This document shows positions 20,030 through 31,914 of a DNA stretch of 64,000 nt, piece after piece (position 1 is the stretch's first letter; each line of letters starts with the position of its first letter). The stretch is from Thereva unica (taxonomy: Eukaryota; Arthropoda; Insecta; Diptera; Therevidae). The position numbers and the translations under genes were made by a program. Below the pieces are notes generated by a model. That model was not told the DNA's origin and ran no database searches. It saw only the letters and a program-made list of their open reading frames with translations. The stretch spans positions 9,164,501 through 9,228,500 of the forward strand of contig OX465282.1 of the NCBI GenBank assembly GCA_949987705.1, given 5' to 3'.

Positions 20030-21410
20030 TACAAGCTTTTGTTGATTATCGTCTCCATGGTTTTGGAGAGAATAGAAGTATAATTGCTATTGTGCGAAAG
20101 TTGGAGGGAAGGCTGGAGTCAGCTTTTTTCCGGTATTGGCTGAACATGAGCAAGTTTCCAAGAGTCTGGATAAACTCCGGAGGAGTATGATAGGGAAAAA
20201 AGTTTGCGCAGAGGTTTAGCCAAAGGTGAGGCGCATTTTTTTAAGACGATAGGTGGTATAAAATCGGGTCCAGTAGATATGTTGGCATCGAGCTCCTTCA
20301 GGCACCTGTACACCTCACGAGTCCTGAAGAGTACCCTGTCCATTGAATGGGCGTTGTGCACGGAACAGGGGGTAACACATTTCAGTTTCGGGCAAAGAAG
20401 AATTTGAAGCGAACAGAGATGCTAATAAATTAGCGTTGGATTTGCTGTCTGCTATTACCTTCTCATCGTAGAATAGGAAGGGGTTGTGGATGTAGTTTGG
20501 TTCTTACTGATGGAACTGACCAAGGACCAGAAGTTTTTACTACCACCACTTGAACTAAGGAGTTTGCTTCTCAATTTGTTGTCAAATCAGGTTTTGACTT
20601 TCCTGATGGTGGATTTGCAGGAAATTCTTAGTTTTATGTTTTCTTGACGGAGCGATTCGCTCGAGGAACTCTCGTAAACTCTGAAGGGCAGCTTCTTTAA
20701 TTTTGATTGCGTTCGTACACTACCGATTAAACCATCTGCTCGGTCTAGGCTTCACAGATTTAACGGAATGGGGAATTGATAGGCCCCAGCCGATTGGCTT
20801 TCACATGATGCCACACAGTTCTCTTAGCTGGTTTAGGTAGGGTGGGAAATTTGAATGGGAAGGTAGCGCTGATTCTGCAGTGGTCGCAATTGCCAAGAGT
20901 CGAATCAACTTTGACAGGGTATCGCGTTGGATAAGAAATAAGAAACAGGTCAACAGGTCAGGTGAACATTGAAATCACCCGCAATAATGATTTCACACTC
21001 AGGATTAAAGAGGTAAAATCCCCAGATTTGTTCGGATTTAGCATCAAATGATGATGAGAAGCTTCGTTATTTATGTTAAGACTTCTGTATAGGAAGCAGA
21101 AGAATATAACTTGGTTTCGGAAGATGGTTCTAATGCAGAGGTTGTTAAAATCAGAAAATGTGCTATTATATATTTTATGGTAAGCCACGTCATCCCGAAC
21201 ATAAATGGCAATAAACCTATGAAGTGAATGGTTTGTGCACTAAAGTGTACTCTGAAACCTGGTAATGTCAGTATCAGGTAATATTTGGGCTTCACTAAAT
21301 GTGAAGATTGGGGGCTTAAAATTCGATAAGTGGCACTCAAAAGAAAAGTTCGCAAGAAGTGCACGAATGTTAACAAAAAACTGACACTTGTAACGGGACT
21401 TCAGTTACGC
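20030..21410 (-). pseudogene. LINE (METIIN-group): endonuclease, linker and RT start
   Basis: From the 5' end (21410), the APE-type endonuclease gives CQFFVNIRALLANFSFECHL, then IAIYVRDDVAYHK, NLCIRTIFRN and CEIIIAGDFNVHL. GDFN-H is the catalytic motif. STLGNCDHCRISATFPFKF follows. The linker has SSSGGSKNFWSLVSS. RT entry reads STGPDFIPPIVLKKCASPLA, FSLSYSSGVYPDSWKLA and SKTMETIINKSL at 20032. There are several frameshifts. The copy stops before the RT core; its C-terminus appears at 18723-19012. Confidence 0.85.
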
Positions 21411-22749
21411 CTAATCTAATTGCCACATTTTCTCAGAGTCAATAAAATTTGTCCGCGTCAGAGTACTATGCCTCTTGAGACACGTTCGCACTCTTTGCTA
21501 GCCACTTGTAACATCTCTTTGGCGCTGTCCGCTCCCATATTCGCTAGACAATCCATCCTATGCGATCTTCCTTTCCTGCTTATTCCCTTTTTCAGATTCT
21601 TCTTTCTCTCTACATTGGTCCAGTCAAATCTCCTTGTAGAATTTTTTTGTGATGGTTATCTTCACTTATATTTCATTACATCAAAAATGTCGTCTAATTT
21701 TAAAACAAAATATAAAACAAGTTTAAAAATGTTTCTTTATTATTTAAAAATGGTTTACCTACCCTGAACTACCTGAATTGTCCAATAAATCATCCACCGT
21801 ATGTCACCCTTCTGTCGAAACAAGGAGAACACCCGGCGCAGGCTCATTACCAACTGATCAAAATCGGACAATCCATTCTCCACTGGAAAACAAACATTCT
21901 CCATTCCCTCAAGCTGATTGCCATGCCGATGCCATAGAAGAAAGCTCCGCGAAACGCACCCACCGCCACTCTCTCCTCTACGCACAATAAGTAGAGATTC
22001 TTCAATTTCAATCATTCTCACAAACAAAAAAAGGAGAACTAAGTCGTCACCCCTCTTCTTTGCTTCTATTTAAACGTAGCGAGTAGACTCTCTCTCTCTC
22101 CTGGTGGTGTGAAATGTCTCCATTGGGAAAAAGACTTGTGATTTGCGATGTTGCGGATTTTCGTGAATGGATTTACCGGTGTGAAGCCACTTGTATTGTT
22201 CTACTCACACAACCGACCCGTTTGCTTGGGATTTGGTATGGCGACTGACGTTGAGAGAGAGATATAAAGATTGGTTGTCACACGCTTCGAGTCTCGAATA
22301 TGACATTCTGTGGATATGGTATGGAATGGATACACACAACATTCGCCGGTGTGCGATGGTTGAATGAGAGTGAAGTGAAATGGCATGCAAGCCTCGAATG
22401 TTGGATTCAGTTTCCATTCCGTTTCTAGATACACACACGCACACTATATGACAGCGTTGTATCGGAACGAGTTTTCTTGCGCTCCATGGCTCCGCATACA
22501 TCGATGCAGTGAGCATTTCGGAATCGGAACCAATGCAACGCGAGTAAACTGACGGAAAAATGGAAATTGATATCGATCGAAAACGAACCGAACAACAACG
22601 GAAACCAGATAAATCTTCGCTAATGTTCGTGCTCTGGGTTGTATATATGCACATTGTAGGGTACACAAAATTGTACTGGCACGGTACAAAACGACCGCAC
22701 ACACTTCCGTAAGACATTCCCCTCGCTGAAGAGTTGATATCGAAGTGCT
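21411..22749. other. No gene recognised; region upstream of the candidate host exon
   Basis: A 115-codon plus frame at 21420-21767 and a long minus frame at 22205-22828 have no family resemblance. A CT run occurs near 22087-22101. GTAT/TATA-rich sequence increases toward 22750. Confidence 0.3.
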
Positions 22750-24025
22750 GTATAGTATATATGTGGATAATAAAGCCAGTGGTGTAGAGACAGAGAGCTG
22801 GTGTGTTGGTTTGGTATAGTAAATCCATAGAAGACGAGTTTTTAGTGTACGCCGTATCGTGAATAAATCAGTTTATGGAGAACAGTAATTGAGATTAGAA
22901 GCGCGGCTTAAAAGCGATTCGACGGTCGGTTGTGTTTTAATTTTCGGATAATCGGTTGCAGTGTTTTTTGTCAGTCATTTTGCACTTGTTTCCCTGTGAT
23001 AACTGGGGCAAGTGCGACTTTGGTGCATATCCGAATACGATAAAAGCCCGGTGTAAGTGATAAAAAACTTCATTCCTCAGTCTCGCACGAAACTGGGAAT
23101 TAATCAATAAAATAAGAGCCCCGTGGAGACATATACAACTTTTGATGGGAGATAACAGTTTTAAGGACAGACGAGATATCCTTCAGTGCCGGCAGTGAAA
23201 TTTGTGATTTTTGTGTTTTTACTCACCTTTCTTATCGGAATATAGTATATATCCTTCGAGAATTTGTACTGGATGAGGAACTGAAACTCTTCTTCGTACT
23301 ACACAATCAACGTCCGTCTACCTAGCAAGGTTAATTTTGCTTGTGAAAATTGTTTATGCACCCGGTGTTTTCTTTGCCGGAGCATAAAGTTGTCCCTGGC
23401 GCTCCGTTCGCTCCGTTTACTACAGCACAGCAACAACAACAACAACAACACAAAGAAATCTTCCGAATATAAAACGAGGAACATTGGCGGCGGGGGGCGC
23501 CTAAGACTTTCTCTCCGAATTCTTTGGTGGCACAATCCGGCGTTTGTTTTTGTTTCTGTTCCGGTTCTGTTCGTGTTTTTGTTCTTAGTTCAATGAGCTC
23601 CTTTCTGAGCCGGGATTTATCTGCAACTCGAGTCCGGTACAAGTTTATTTCTTATTAATAAATCTCGAGAGGCCAAAATATTAAAAAAAAAATCATAAAA
23701 AAAAATTCTCCCATAGTACCCCAAAAACCACCCCCAAAAAAAACCTGGTGGGACAAATAATATCCTCTGTGTGGTGTTCAAATAAAAGTGTCAAAGTTTA
23801 TTCATATTTTTTAGAAAAAAAAAAAAGAAAAAAGAATTCTTGTGAATTATATTAAGTGCAAAAAAAAATTCTTGATCCTTACAATTCCATAAAAGAAAAA
23901 AAAAATTGTGACAAGAAAAAGTGCTGTAGAGAAAGTGGTGTGTTCAAGGATTTATGCATTTCCAGCCGGGATTAATTTGACGCTCGATCTCCGCTTTAAT
24001 CTTTCACTTCTTCTATTATCATCGG
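22750..24025 (+). other. Candidate host promoter and long untranslated first exon
   Basis: The sequence changes character: no transposon homology, long A-runs, CAACAACAACAACAACAAC at about 23430, and many short stops in all plus frames, as in long 5'UTR exons of fly genes. A TATA-like string lies at 22751-22763, and TCAGTT (22868) and TCAGTC (22971) resemble arthropod initiators. It ends at ATCGG|GTAAGTTTT (24025/24026), a strong 5' splice donor. No long ORF is present, so if transcribed it is noncoding here. The transcription start is not fixed. All of this is inference from composition and splice consensus. Confidence 0.4.
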
Positions 24026-24499
24026 GTAAGTTTTATACACATACTATAATATATATGTATGTATATTGATAGATAGTGGATAGTCGAACACAGAAAGGAA
24101 ACCCTTAATTTTAAGGGAAATCCCCAGAATTCATAATCCTTTTACTTGTGTTATTTCTCTCTCTCTCGGTTGGGTTTATCTTGTGTGTTGATAAATTCCA
24201 AGGATAAAACCCTTGTCAAATTTTTGCTAGGGGTGACAGCTTAGACTAGAGATTTTAGAGCGAACTAGTCGAGCGTCGATTGGGCCTATGTTATAGTTAA
24301 AGTTGAGTCTTTGTTTTTTTTTATTTATTATTTGTTCAAATATTTTTTATAACACTTTCCACAACTCAGACCCTGTTTATTTTTTTAGATATCTGTAGTT
24401 CGTTTCAGGGAAATTTTATCATTCAGTTCAAATATTTTTAATTGAATTTTATGCCAGAAGGAACACGTACAAATTCTATCAAAAATTTGTTAGTCTGCA
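24026..24499. other. AT-rich sequence after the candidate donor; no gene
   Basis: TATATATGTATGTATATTGA at about 24049 is a fly-type microsatellite. Nothing else is supported; it would be the start of an intron if the donor at 24026 is used. Confidence 0.3.
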
Positions 24500-24905
24500 T
24501 GAATACGGAGTACGGTTTCAGATCCGAAACATCTACTGGTGACTGACTATCTCTACCGGACCACCTCAAGCGTTGGTTGGTCTAGTTGTTTTAGATACTT
24601 CGACTTTTGACAGAGTATGGCACCCTTCTTTGTTGACTAAACTGTAAGCTATTGGTATCGACTCAGTTCTTAGAAATTAGATTTAGAATTGTCATTTTGG
24701 CGATCAATCAAGATAGTTGTGGATGGCCTCGCATCTAAATCTCCACGGCATCTCAAACGATCCACAGGGGTCAATTCTATCACCCGCTCTTTTCCTTATC
24801 TTTATAAATGACCTGCTCTCAATCTCATTGAACTCACTTAACAGCCATGCAAATACCCGGCATTTCGACTTCCGATCTTCTAGGGAGTTTAAAAAAAAAT
24901 CGATA
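24500..24905 (+). pseudogene. LINE (METIIN-group) RT core fragment
   Basis: Readings in shifting frames: FDRVWHPSLLTKL (motif A region, FD-VWH), VVVDGLASKSP, then DPQGSILSPALFLIFINDLL and NSLNSHANT-H where the FADD block would follow. The text PQGSILSPALFLIFIND matches the relic at 12110. The fragment is bounded on both sides by unrecognised sequence. Confidence 0.75.
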
Positions 24906-25812
24906 AAGGTGATTGGTTAGACTACCCAGCTAACCACTTGATTAGGTTCCTGGGAAGTCCGAAACACTAATTTGGACTTATGCCACTTATCCAGTAGTTC
25001 AAACAAAGCAAGTCCATATCTTCAAACGCGCTTAAGTACGCTCACAGTATTTTATACTCAAAGAAGGTTTAAAAAATAAAGGGTGCCATTGAGCATAGTC
25101 AGTAGACCGGTTCTCGTTCGATTGCGTAGGTCAAGCAGTATTGGAAATTGTGATAACTTAGTTGGGGGACCGCTTGGTAAAGCGACTTTCGCGTTTGGAA
25201 TGGACGATTACAAATAAATTCATATCTGCCGTGCTCGATTCGTGCATACCTCCGACTGCCGCATTTTTAGAATTTCTTGCCTTTAGCGGGAACAAGCGTA
25301 ATTGTGCCAGGAGCATTTGTTCACTATGCGTGCTTTTACTTGGGGTGTAACCTACATAGGTATTTGTAAGCTAGTTCGCAGATCCCAAAAAAGTACCGAT
25401 TCCGTTTCCCTAAACATGGTTCATCTCAACCTAAGGCTTTTATCTGATATCCCGGCACCCACAGTCAAAGCCATTTGTTTGCTGTACCTGTCTACCTTTC
25501 TTCCGGCGAAGGTTTGGTCTACCTCGCTATCGCCTCCCATAGGTCTTACCGCAGCGACCATAGGCCCTTATCATAGGTCTTACTTGTCCACCCTATATAA
25601 TATTGTTCTTCCATCACAGTTGAATCTTTGTACAAGAAGGAAATCTGAGCACTCCCCTTCAGAGGTCCACATAGATGGTGAATGATGTGGACAGTGATAT
25701 TCGTCACTCCAACGCCTTCGCTATCATAAGACAAGCACGTGCCAGACTTTGTCCTTTTGATCGTGAGCACATGTCTCAATCTCCCCTCCTAGTTTCTTGG
25801 TTTGACCACTGC
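24906..25812. other. No gene recognised
   Basis: A 127-codon plus frame (25302-25685) and a 77-codon minus frame (25546-25779) show no motif I recognise. TCATAGGTCTTAC-like words repeat near 25541-25587. Confidence 0.3.
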
Positions 25813-26254
25813 GGCCCTGGTAGCCTAGGGAGTAAGGCATCTGGCTACCATGCTGAAGGTCCCGGGTTCGAATCCCGACAGCACCTCTGTCCTTCGCTTT
25901 TTTCCACTTTCCTACCTAAATAATTTTCCTTCTTTCTTCTTCCCTCTTTACATTCCTGATTCCTCCTGTCATAGCCTTCCTTGGTGCTTCTTGCTCCACC
26001 AAAGCGCATGTCATCTGTTGGTTGATGAGATTGAGCTCGTTTCAGGACGCATAATACTCCAGCGAGTTGGTTCGCGATGCCCCGATGTCAGTCGCAATAG
26101 CAATGGTTGGAAGTGAGTGGAATAAAACTATCGCGGCTAGGTGGTGGCAGTTCCTTCTCTCCCGACTAGGGCTGCTGTTTGACATTGCACTCTATACGAA
26201 GAAAATAGATTGTCGACAGCTTTTCCTGAGATTCTAGTCTTCCACATAAAAAAA
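25813..26254 (+). mobile_element. tRNA-derived SINE, nearly full length
   Basis: A box TAGCCTAGGGAGTAAGG (25821-25837) and B box GGTTCGAATCC (25865-25875) are followed by a ~380-bp body shared with the copy at 45441: CTTTACATTCCTGA, CTCCTGTCATAGCCTTC, CTCGTTTCAGGA, GATGCCCCGATGTCAG, AGGGCTGCTGTT, AGATTGTCGACAG and CCACATAAAAAAA at the end. It is Pol III-type and depends on a LINE for mobility. It sits beside a LINE 3' piece. Confidence 0.85.
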
Positions 26255-26311
26255 TACTATTCCTCTCCTCTCGTTTTGCTTTTCTTCGCCACTCCACTGC
26301 TGCAAGCAAGT

Positions 26312-26810
26312 ACATATGCTTCGATGCATCCTGTCGCCAACGTCTCCAAGTTGCACTTAACGATTGTTTAAGGTTTATTTTCCACACAAGGTTTGATCCA
26401 TGTGTCTGATGAGCAAAACTCCTGGCTGGGTTGTGACTTTTTTCGCTTTTTTGATGTCATGGCATTGGTCCTCGTTCATAAAGTTCTCCGTACTGAAAGC
26501 CTGTCTTATCTTTTTGACTTCCTCATGTATCTCCAATCCATGCATTCCCACCAATGGTTCCTTAACTGGTATTCTTTCCTGCTTTCTGGATTCGCTCAGA
26601 CTGCGGAATATGTACATAAAATAAGCACAGCCACAGCCGTCAGAAAGCAAGTATCTCTATCATCCTCTTCTTCTTCTCTCTAGTATTTCTAATCTCCCTT
26701 TCCCGTAGTTCCAGACATCTGTCTCTCTTAGTTAAGGCTTAGTTAAGATCCCTAAAGATGTAAATCTTGTGTACTATACTAATACATTGTTATTATTATT
26801 ATTATCATGC
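26312..26810 (+). pseudogene. Jockey-type LINE C-terminus and 3'UTR with ATT tail
   Basis: SCRQRLQVALNDCLRFIFHT (with one frame change to SDEQNSWLGCDFFRFFDVMA then LVLVHKVLRT) matches the C-terminal parts at 32820 (SCRQRLKVAFNE) and 50280-50486 (SDVQNSLLGC). YLFDFL and a 3'UTR follow, ending in TTATTATTATTATTATCATG (26789-26808), a simple-repeat tail. Confidence 0.75.
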
Positions 26811-26814
26811 CAAA

Positions 26815-27000
26815 CTCTATCAACAAAGGCATTCAACTCATTTTTGTTTGGGGCCCCAATAATTGTGTCATGTAGTTGTCATTGACTCGCTATTATCCAA
26901 CCTAATCAATATCAGAGTCCTTAACAGCCGTATTCTTCGTGAAAATCCGGAACCATCGAGCAAGTTTTTCAGTTTGGACGACAACTTAAGTATTGATGTA
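26815..27000 (+). pseudogene. LINE (METIIN-group) RT scrap
   Basis: NSINKGIQLIFVWGPNN parallels NSINKDIELILGWGSQQ of the relic at 12264, followed by a degraded NLGV-type strand (FSLDDNLSID). It is short, with the orientation plus. Confidence 0.6.
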
Positions 27001-27083
27001 TGACGGGCCTATAGTTAGTACCAGCTGGGCTCTGCCTTTGTACCTTGTGCAGCTTCTGTACTTGGACTCTCTTGTCTGATGTG

Positions 27084-27476
27084 GTGATGAGCAAGACTGG
27101 TCTTGCACATTTAGCAAGAAAAGCAAGACCAAGACAATACAGTACAAGGACAAGACAAGACTGCAAAATGAAGATAGCAAGACTCTATGCTCATCACTAA
27201 GTGCCAAAAGTCTTACAATGATGAGCGTGTTGCACATTTAGCAAGACCAAGAGAAGACTGCAAGACTTTCTGACAGACTTTTTGCAAGAATTCTTGCAAG
27301 ACTTTTTGTAGGACCTTTTGCTCATCACTGCAAGACTTTTGGCACTTAGTCATGAGCCAAAAGTCTTTCTATCTTGATCTTTCACTCTTCTGCAGTCCTG
27401 TCTTGTCTTGGTCTAGCTGTGGTTTTGCTAATTGTGCAAGCAAAGGCAAAACTGCAAGACCAGTCTTGCTCGTCAC
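27084..27476. mobile_element. Foldback element with AAGAC/GTCTT words, copy 2
   Basis: The ends GTGATGAGCAAGACTGGTC (27084) and GACCAGTCTTGCTCGTCAC (27476) are inverted with one mismatch. Three internal copies of the end motif GATGAGC / GCTCATCAC divide it, and CACATTTAGCAAGACCAAGA is shared with 19264-19439. It looks like repeated insertion of the same element into itself. It is noncoding. Confidence 0.75.
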
Positions 27477-28309
27477 TAGTCACTAGTCTGGCACTGCTCC
27501 ATGCCTTCTAGCACCAACAAATTCTCCACTGCAAACTCCCATTCCTGGAAGTTTACAGTCCTATCAATTTTGGAACATTCGTCAGAAAAGAACTAGTAGC
27601 CATCTTCGTTAATTTTACGCAGCCGAGTTATCTAGAAAATAACCATCTTTAGCTTTAGGCAGCCAGTTTATTTAAAAGTTTATTTTGTGTTACTAATATT
27701 TCATTCAGACGAAAACTATATTTTCCAAATTTGCATATCATATTTAATTTTCCTCCCTCCATTAACAGCTTAGGAATGCATGAACTGTATCAATCCATCA
27801 TACTCATGAGCTATAATTTATTTTGATAAGGTTTTATATCAGTGAAATAATTGCTTTAATGTTTTCCGTAATCGTAATTTTACGTTCAATTAAAAATAAT
27901 AATTATAACAAGCTTCGACTGAAGTGTAGCTAAATTCTTGTATGTAAAATCATCGATTAAAAATTTCTATGAACTCTGGGCTTTTTAAAACAGGCAACTA
28001 AATTGATATGATATCGTGGTGATAAGATCCTTATAAAGGCATAATCAGTCAATAATTCACATAGTATAATGGCTTCTTAAAATCTATCTATTAATAATAG
28101 GGTACCAAATCGGACGATACACCCAGGCCCTCCACATAACTTTGTGAAGTCTGGGGCTAAAATAGAAGCCCTCTCTGTCTGTCTCTGTTTAAATTTCTGG
28201 CAGGACATCGTCTTTTTTCATTGCTTTGTCTATTCCTGACCACCAACTTGGCTGGTCGGTGGCGGCTAAACAATCGAGGGGCTACCATGTTACTTTCTGT
28301 AGTTGGCAT
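27477..28309. other. No gene recognised
   Basis: AT-rich, no motif in either strand; may be host sequence. Confidence 0.3.
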
Positions 28310-29065
28310 AACCACGCAAAAATTTTGGTGTAAGATTTAGCCATATCTGAAGGCCCCATTTGCACACAGGTCGTCAGCAGGCCATGGCCTGAAAGTTTTC
28401 GCCTTGAGGCCAAGTATCACAGCACACTCATCGGCCGTCAACTGTATGGGGTCTGCAGTTCAAGAAAACAGTCCAAGAAATCTTTATGTGTTGGGGCATT
28501 TATCTTCAGTTCGTCCCTGAAGATTTAAACTTCTATTCACTCTCAAGCCGTGAATTTGCGGCAAGAAGTTACGATGTATCCATTTGGAACGGAAAGCAAG
28601 GCGCGAGCTAGGTGCGAAAACCATTCGCACTCGCGTTCGCGCTTGTTCTCGGATATTCACGGCGTGAGTCTGGACCCGCCTTGAAGTGTTCGTTGAGGCC
28701 ATGAACATTTTTGCCCTTGAATTAACAACCTGCTATGCTAAGCTGTCGTTTTCGCCTGTGTGTCTGTAGGAAATCATGACTACCTGCATACCACGGCCTG
28801 ACAGGCGGATGCCTGAAGTTACATCCCTCAGTCAGATTAAGTATTTTGTGGCCTTCAAGGGGGTCCAGCAGGCCTTGAATGGGGATCTTTAGGGGAGAAA
28901 CATGTTTTACTTTATTTAACCTAGTTTTCTCGCAATCTTACACTGTTTCGTGAAAAAAAAATTACGTCATATTTGCCAAGACCCCACCTCTCCCTGACGT
29001 AAGATTGGGTGAGATACGGCTCGACCTACTCTCCCTTCCCCTCCCCCTAAACACATCACCTAACT
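28310..29065 (+). repeat. Interspersed repeat X, copy 1
   Basis: Ordered blocks are shared with 56535-57110: a TTAGCCATAT / TTAACCATAT start, GGCCCC-TTTGCACA, AAATCTTT-TGTGT-GGCATTTATC, CCTGAAGAT, AACTTCTATTCA, TTCGCGCTTGTTC, GTTTTACTT-ATTT and GATTGGGTGAGATACGGCTC. The middle part (AATTAACAAC, GGCGGATGCCT) is shared with 60985-61230. It contains self-complementary GGCCATGGCC-type words. The class is unknown. Confidence 0.65.
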
Positions 29066-29229
29066 AATGGACGACTCTTTTCGAACATGCGCGCTCATTT
29101 CCCTTCTTTTATGGTGCCAACTCTGGCACAGGTACTTTACATTCAGGGCGTCCTCAACCCTGAAAGGCACAAAGCCGTTAATAAAGAGATTAGCGATACA
29201 TATGTCGCCCTTCCTTCACATTATCATTA

Positions 29230-29440
29230 AGGCATCACCTATACATTTCTTGTCACAAAGAAGGATACCAAAGACTTCCGACCATGTGGGGACCACCGAG
29301 AGGCTCAATTCCGGCACATTTTTCGACAAATACCGTTCACCGAATATGCAAGATTTCACAATGAATTTTAAGAAGATTGTGCACCCGATCTTTTCGAAAA
29401 TCTACCACATCAGCCATAAAATTCCCGTAGGTCCAGGTAC
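29230..29440 (+). pseudogene. Ty3/gypsy-type LTR retrotransposon RT fragment
   Basis: In mixed frames the block reads KDTKDFRPCGDH then RLN, then DKYRSPNMQDFT, IFSKIYHISHKIPV. The order D-RPCGD-RRLN, D-Y--P--QDF, IFSKI and IPV is the N-terminal palm region of Ty3/gypsy reverse transcriptases. It is an isolated scrap of about 70 codons, with no LTR, gag or integrase nearby. Confidence 0.65.
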
Positions 29441-29835
29441 TGGGTCCAAAAGTACTGCGCCCACTCGCATGGCTTATTGAACTATACTTGTATTACCTCA
29501 TTTTTGCAGGCTAAACCGATTGAACAGGTTCAGCAGGTCTGCGTAATCGCTAGTCGCTTAAGCCGTGGTTGTGCAGTGCGAGTAAGCATGCGAGCTGTCC
29601 TTGTCGGTTACTGCATAGTGTAGCTACTCTCACCGTGTTACCGCATCATACGAGTTACTGTCATGTGCGTGTTGGTCAGTACCTTGCATCCGAGTTACTA
29701 CAACATTTTTGTTTTTACTCGCTTCCCGCCTTCCCCAAACACGCCACAAGCAGCAGCTCGCATGCAACTCGGACCTCAACTTGCACGGTATTTGCCAAAT
29801 GACAGTAGCTCGTAAAGTTACTGAAATCTTTGAAA

Positions 29836-29969
29836 GCTACTGACATGCGAGTACACAAGTGCAGTAAATGTCTACTGTCAGGCCACCAGCTCGCAAGTGT
29901 CTGAGCACTAGAGGCGAGTCGAGCTACTGTCACGCGAGTACACAGGTGCAGTACCTATCCATAGTCAGG
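29836..29969 (+). repeat. Two ~47-bp direct repeats with period 87, in a self-complementary tract
   Basis: GCTACTGACATGCGAGTACA (29836) and GCTACTGTCACGCGAGTACA (29923) both continue CA-GTGCAGTA and end AGTCAGG or TGTCAGG. Related words (GCATGCGAGCTG, GAGTTACTGTCATG) lie inverted and direct from 29580 on, so 29575-29990 may be one foldback element. The boundaries are not clear. Confidence 0.45.
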
Positions 29970-29989
29970 TCAACAACGGGTATTGTGTA

Positions 29990-31914
29990 TCCACGCCTTT
30001 AGACTTGACTGTTCGAGCAAGGTCTCGTCTTGTCTGGTTAACCCTTACAGAACCAAACCTCAGACCCCTAGCATAAGGTGTGCTAATGTTTTTTTTTATA
30101 TTCTCACTTTGCATTCTCTTAAGATTTCTTGGTTAATAAAATCCACCTACACTTACAAAATCTTAAACAATCCCCAAAAAATCTTAAACAAAACCCCCAA
30201 AAACTGCCTTCAGGTGAAAAGACTGCATTCATTTTTTATAATTCCCTATAAAAACCTTAATTTTCAACTAAAGCAGTCTCATACTTCACTTGTGTTCATT
30301 TTATCGCTTTACCTGCCCTTTAATAAGGGAATCTCCCTCCCCCGAAAAGCGGCAGTTCCGAAAACGTACTTGCGCCGACCCAGACCCAAAGAAGTAGTTG
30401 GATTCCCTTAATATCCACTGTGAAAAGAAAAACAACCCTCCAGTTAGCCGCTCCAAGGAAACCCATCTTTCGGGGATAGAAGCAGCCTCGTCGACTCGCA
30501 CCTTCGTGCATTTCAGAACAGCAGTAGCAGCAGGCGAATTATACGTTCTCAGCACAGCAACGTTTCCAGAGGGGGTGCAGCTCAAGCTGCCTAAACTGAA
30601 ATTCACCCCAAGTTTTCCCAACGGGTAAGAAAATGCTGCCCCCTTCACGGCCCTGCTTCTTCTTCGCCCCTGGTGCGCACTCTTATATCCTGAGCTTTGG
30701 TTATTCCCCGTCTTTGTGTGTGCGTTTTTATATGATGGAAATTAATTTAAATTGCAATTTTCCTACCCCTCGGAGCGCTGCCATCAGTTTCGAGGTTTTG
30801 GGACTCATCTACCACTTTGCCGGCTCGGGTGCCGCTGCCGCCTCTTACCCTGCGTCTTCTACACGAAATTTTCATATTTTTCGGTTGAAATGAAACCCGA
30901 CATAACGACTGCAGGAAATGTAGACGAAGGTGTTGAATGGAAAGGGTGAGAGTGTTGGGCTGTTCTGTGTGGGCCCCGAGGATGAGGAAGACAGGATATA
31001 TCTTCCATAAGGTATGGCCCCAGTGTGTCAGGTCTTTGACGATGGAAAAATTGGACTGGCGGGGGTGTGTGGATGATCTCTCGCACTGCCAACAAACACT
31101 ACCCTGTGTGCGCTTCTAGAGACTATATAGAAAAAGTGACGCACCGCGACAAGATGGATGAGAGTGTGCTTGGATCTCGGATGAAAAGATGGAAAAGTGG
31201 GAAAAATTAATTTTCGTTGTGGTACCTGTCAATCGTCGGTGGATGGAACGGGAAAAATCCTTCCGGGATACGTCTTCTTTTTCTCCCTGTTGGGAAGCGG
31301 CAAAAAGGTGGCGGTTTTAATCTTTTTATATATCTTAAGGATACACTAAGAAAATGAAAAATGTAAGAAATATAAGGGCGAGACATTTAAGGTAATGAAA
31401 AGTGGTGGGGGCGCATATTGAAAGGATGAATTCTGCAATATGAATGGAATTTAATATCAATATTCATTTTTATATGGCCTCTGTGAAGCAACAATTGGAT
31501 TTGAGATCTACTTTTGTGAATTTAGCTCCAATTTAGTTCGTTTTTGGTTATTCGATTTGGTTTTTTGGTTATTGTTATTTTTAGCATATTTTAACCGATT
31601 TCTGTAAAAATGATTCTTTTAAGAAAAATGTAATTAACGAGGGTTTATACTAAGTCCAGTCCAAGTAGGTCTTCATTGTAGATAACATGACCTTGACTGA
31701 TCTCCTGAATCTGATACTCTGGCAATAAAGTCTGAGATTTTTATTATATGTATGTACCTTGAACACGGACTTCCGACAGCTTAAGTATACAAGCAAAGCA
31801 ATATTTCCAGCTCTCTAATATATTAATCTATCTGACCATTGATGGATTTATAATATGGCACACAACAAAATGATATTACTTTTTTGTTAAAGATAGTCTT
31901 ATGAACGTTCTTTT
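29990..31914. other. No gene recognised; GC-richer, possibly host, sequence
   Basis: 30300-31300 is less AT-rich than its surroundings and lacks transposon similarity. Overlapping short frames on both strands (for example minus 30301-30648) have no motif. It is a candidate for conserved host noncoding sequence. Confidence 0.3.

Noticed and set aside
22205..22828. 207-codon minus-strand frame
   Set aside because: Cys/Ser/Tyr/His-rich without domain or homology wording, lies upstream of the UTR-like block; an open frame by chance is more likely.
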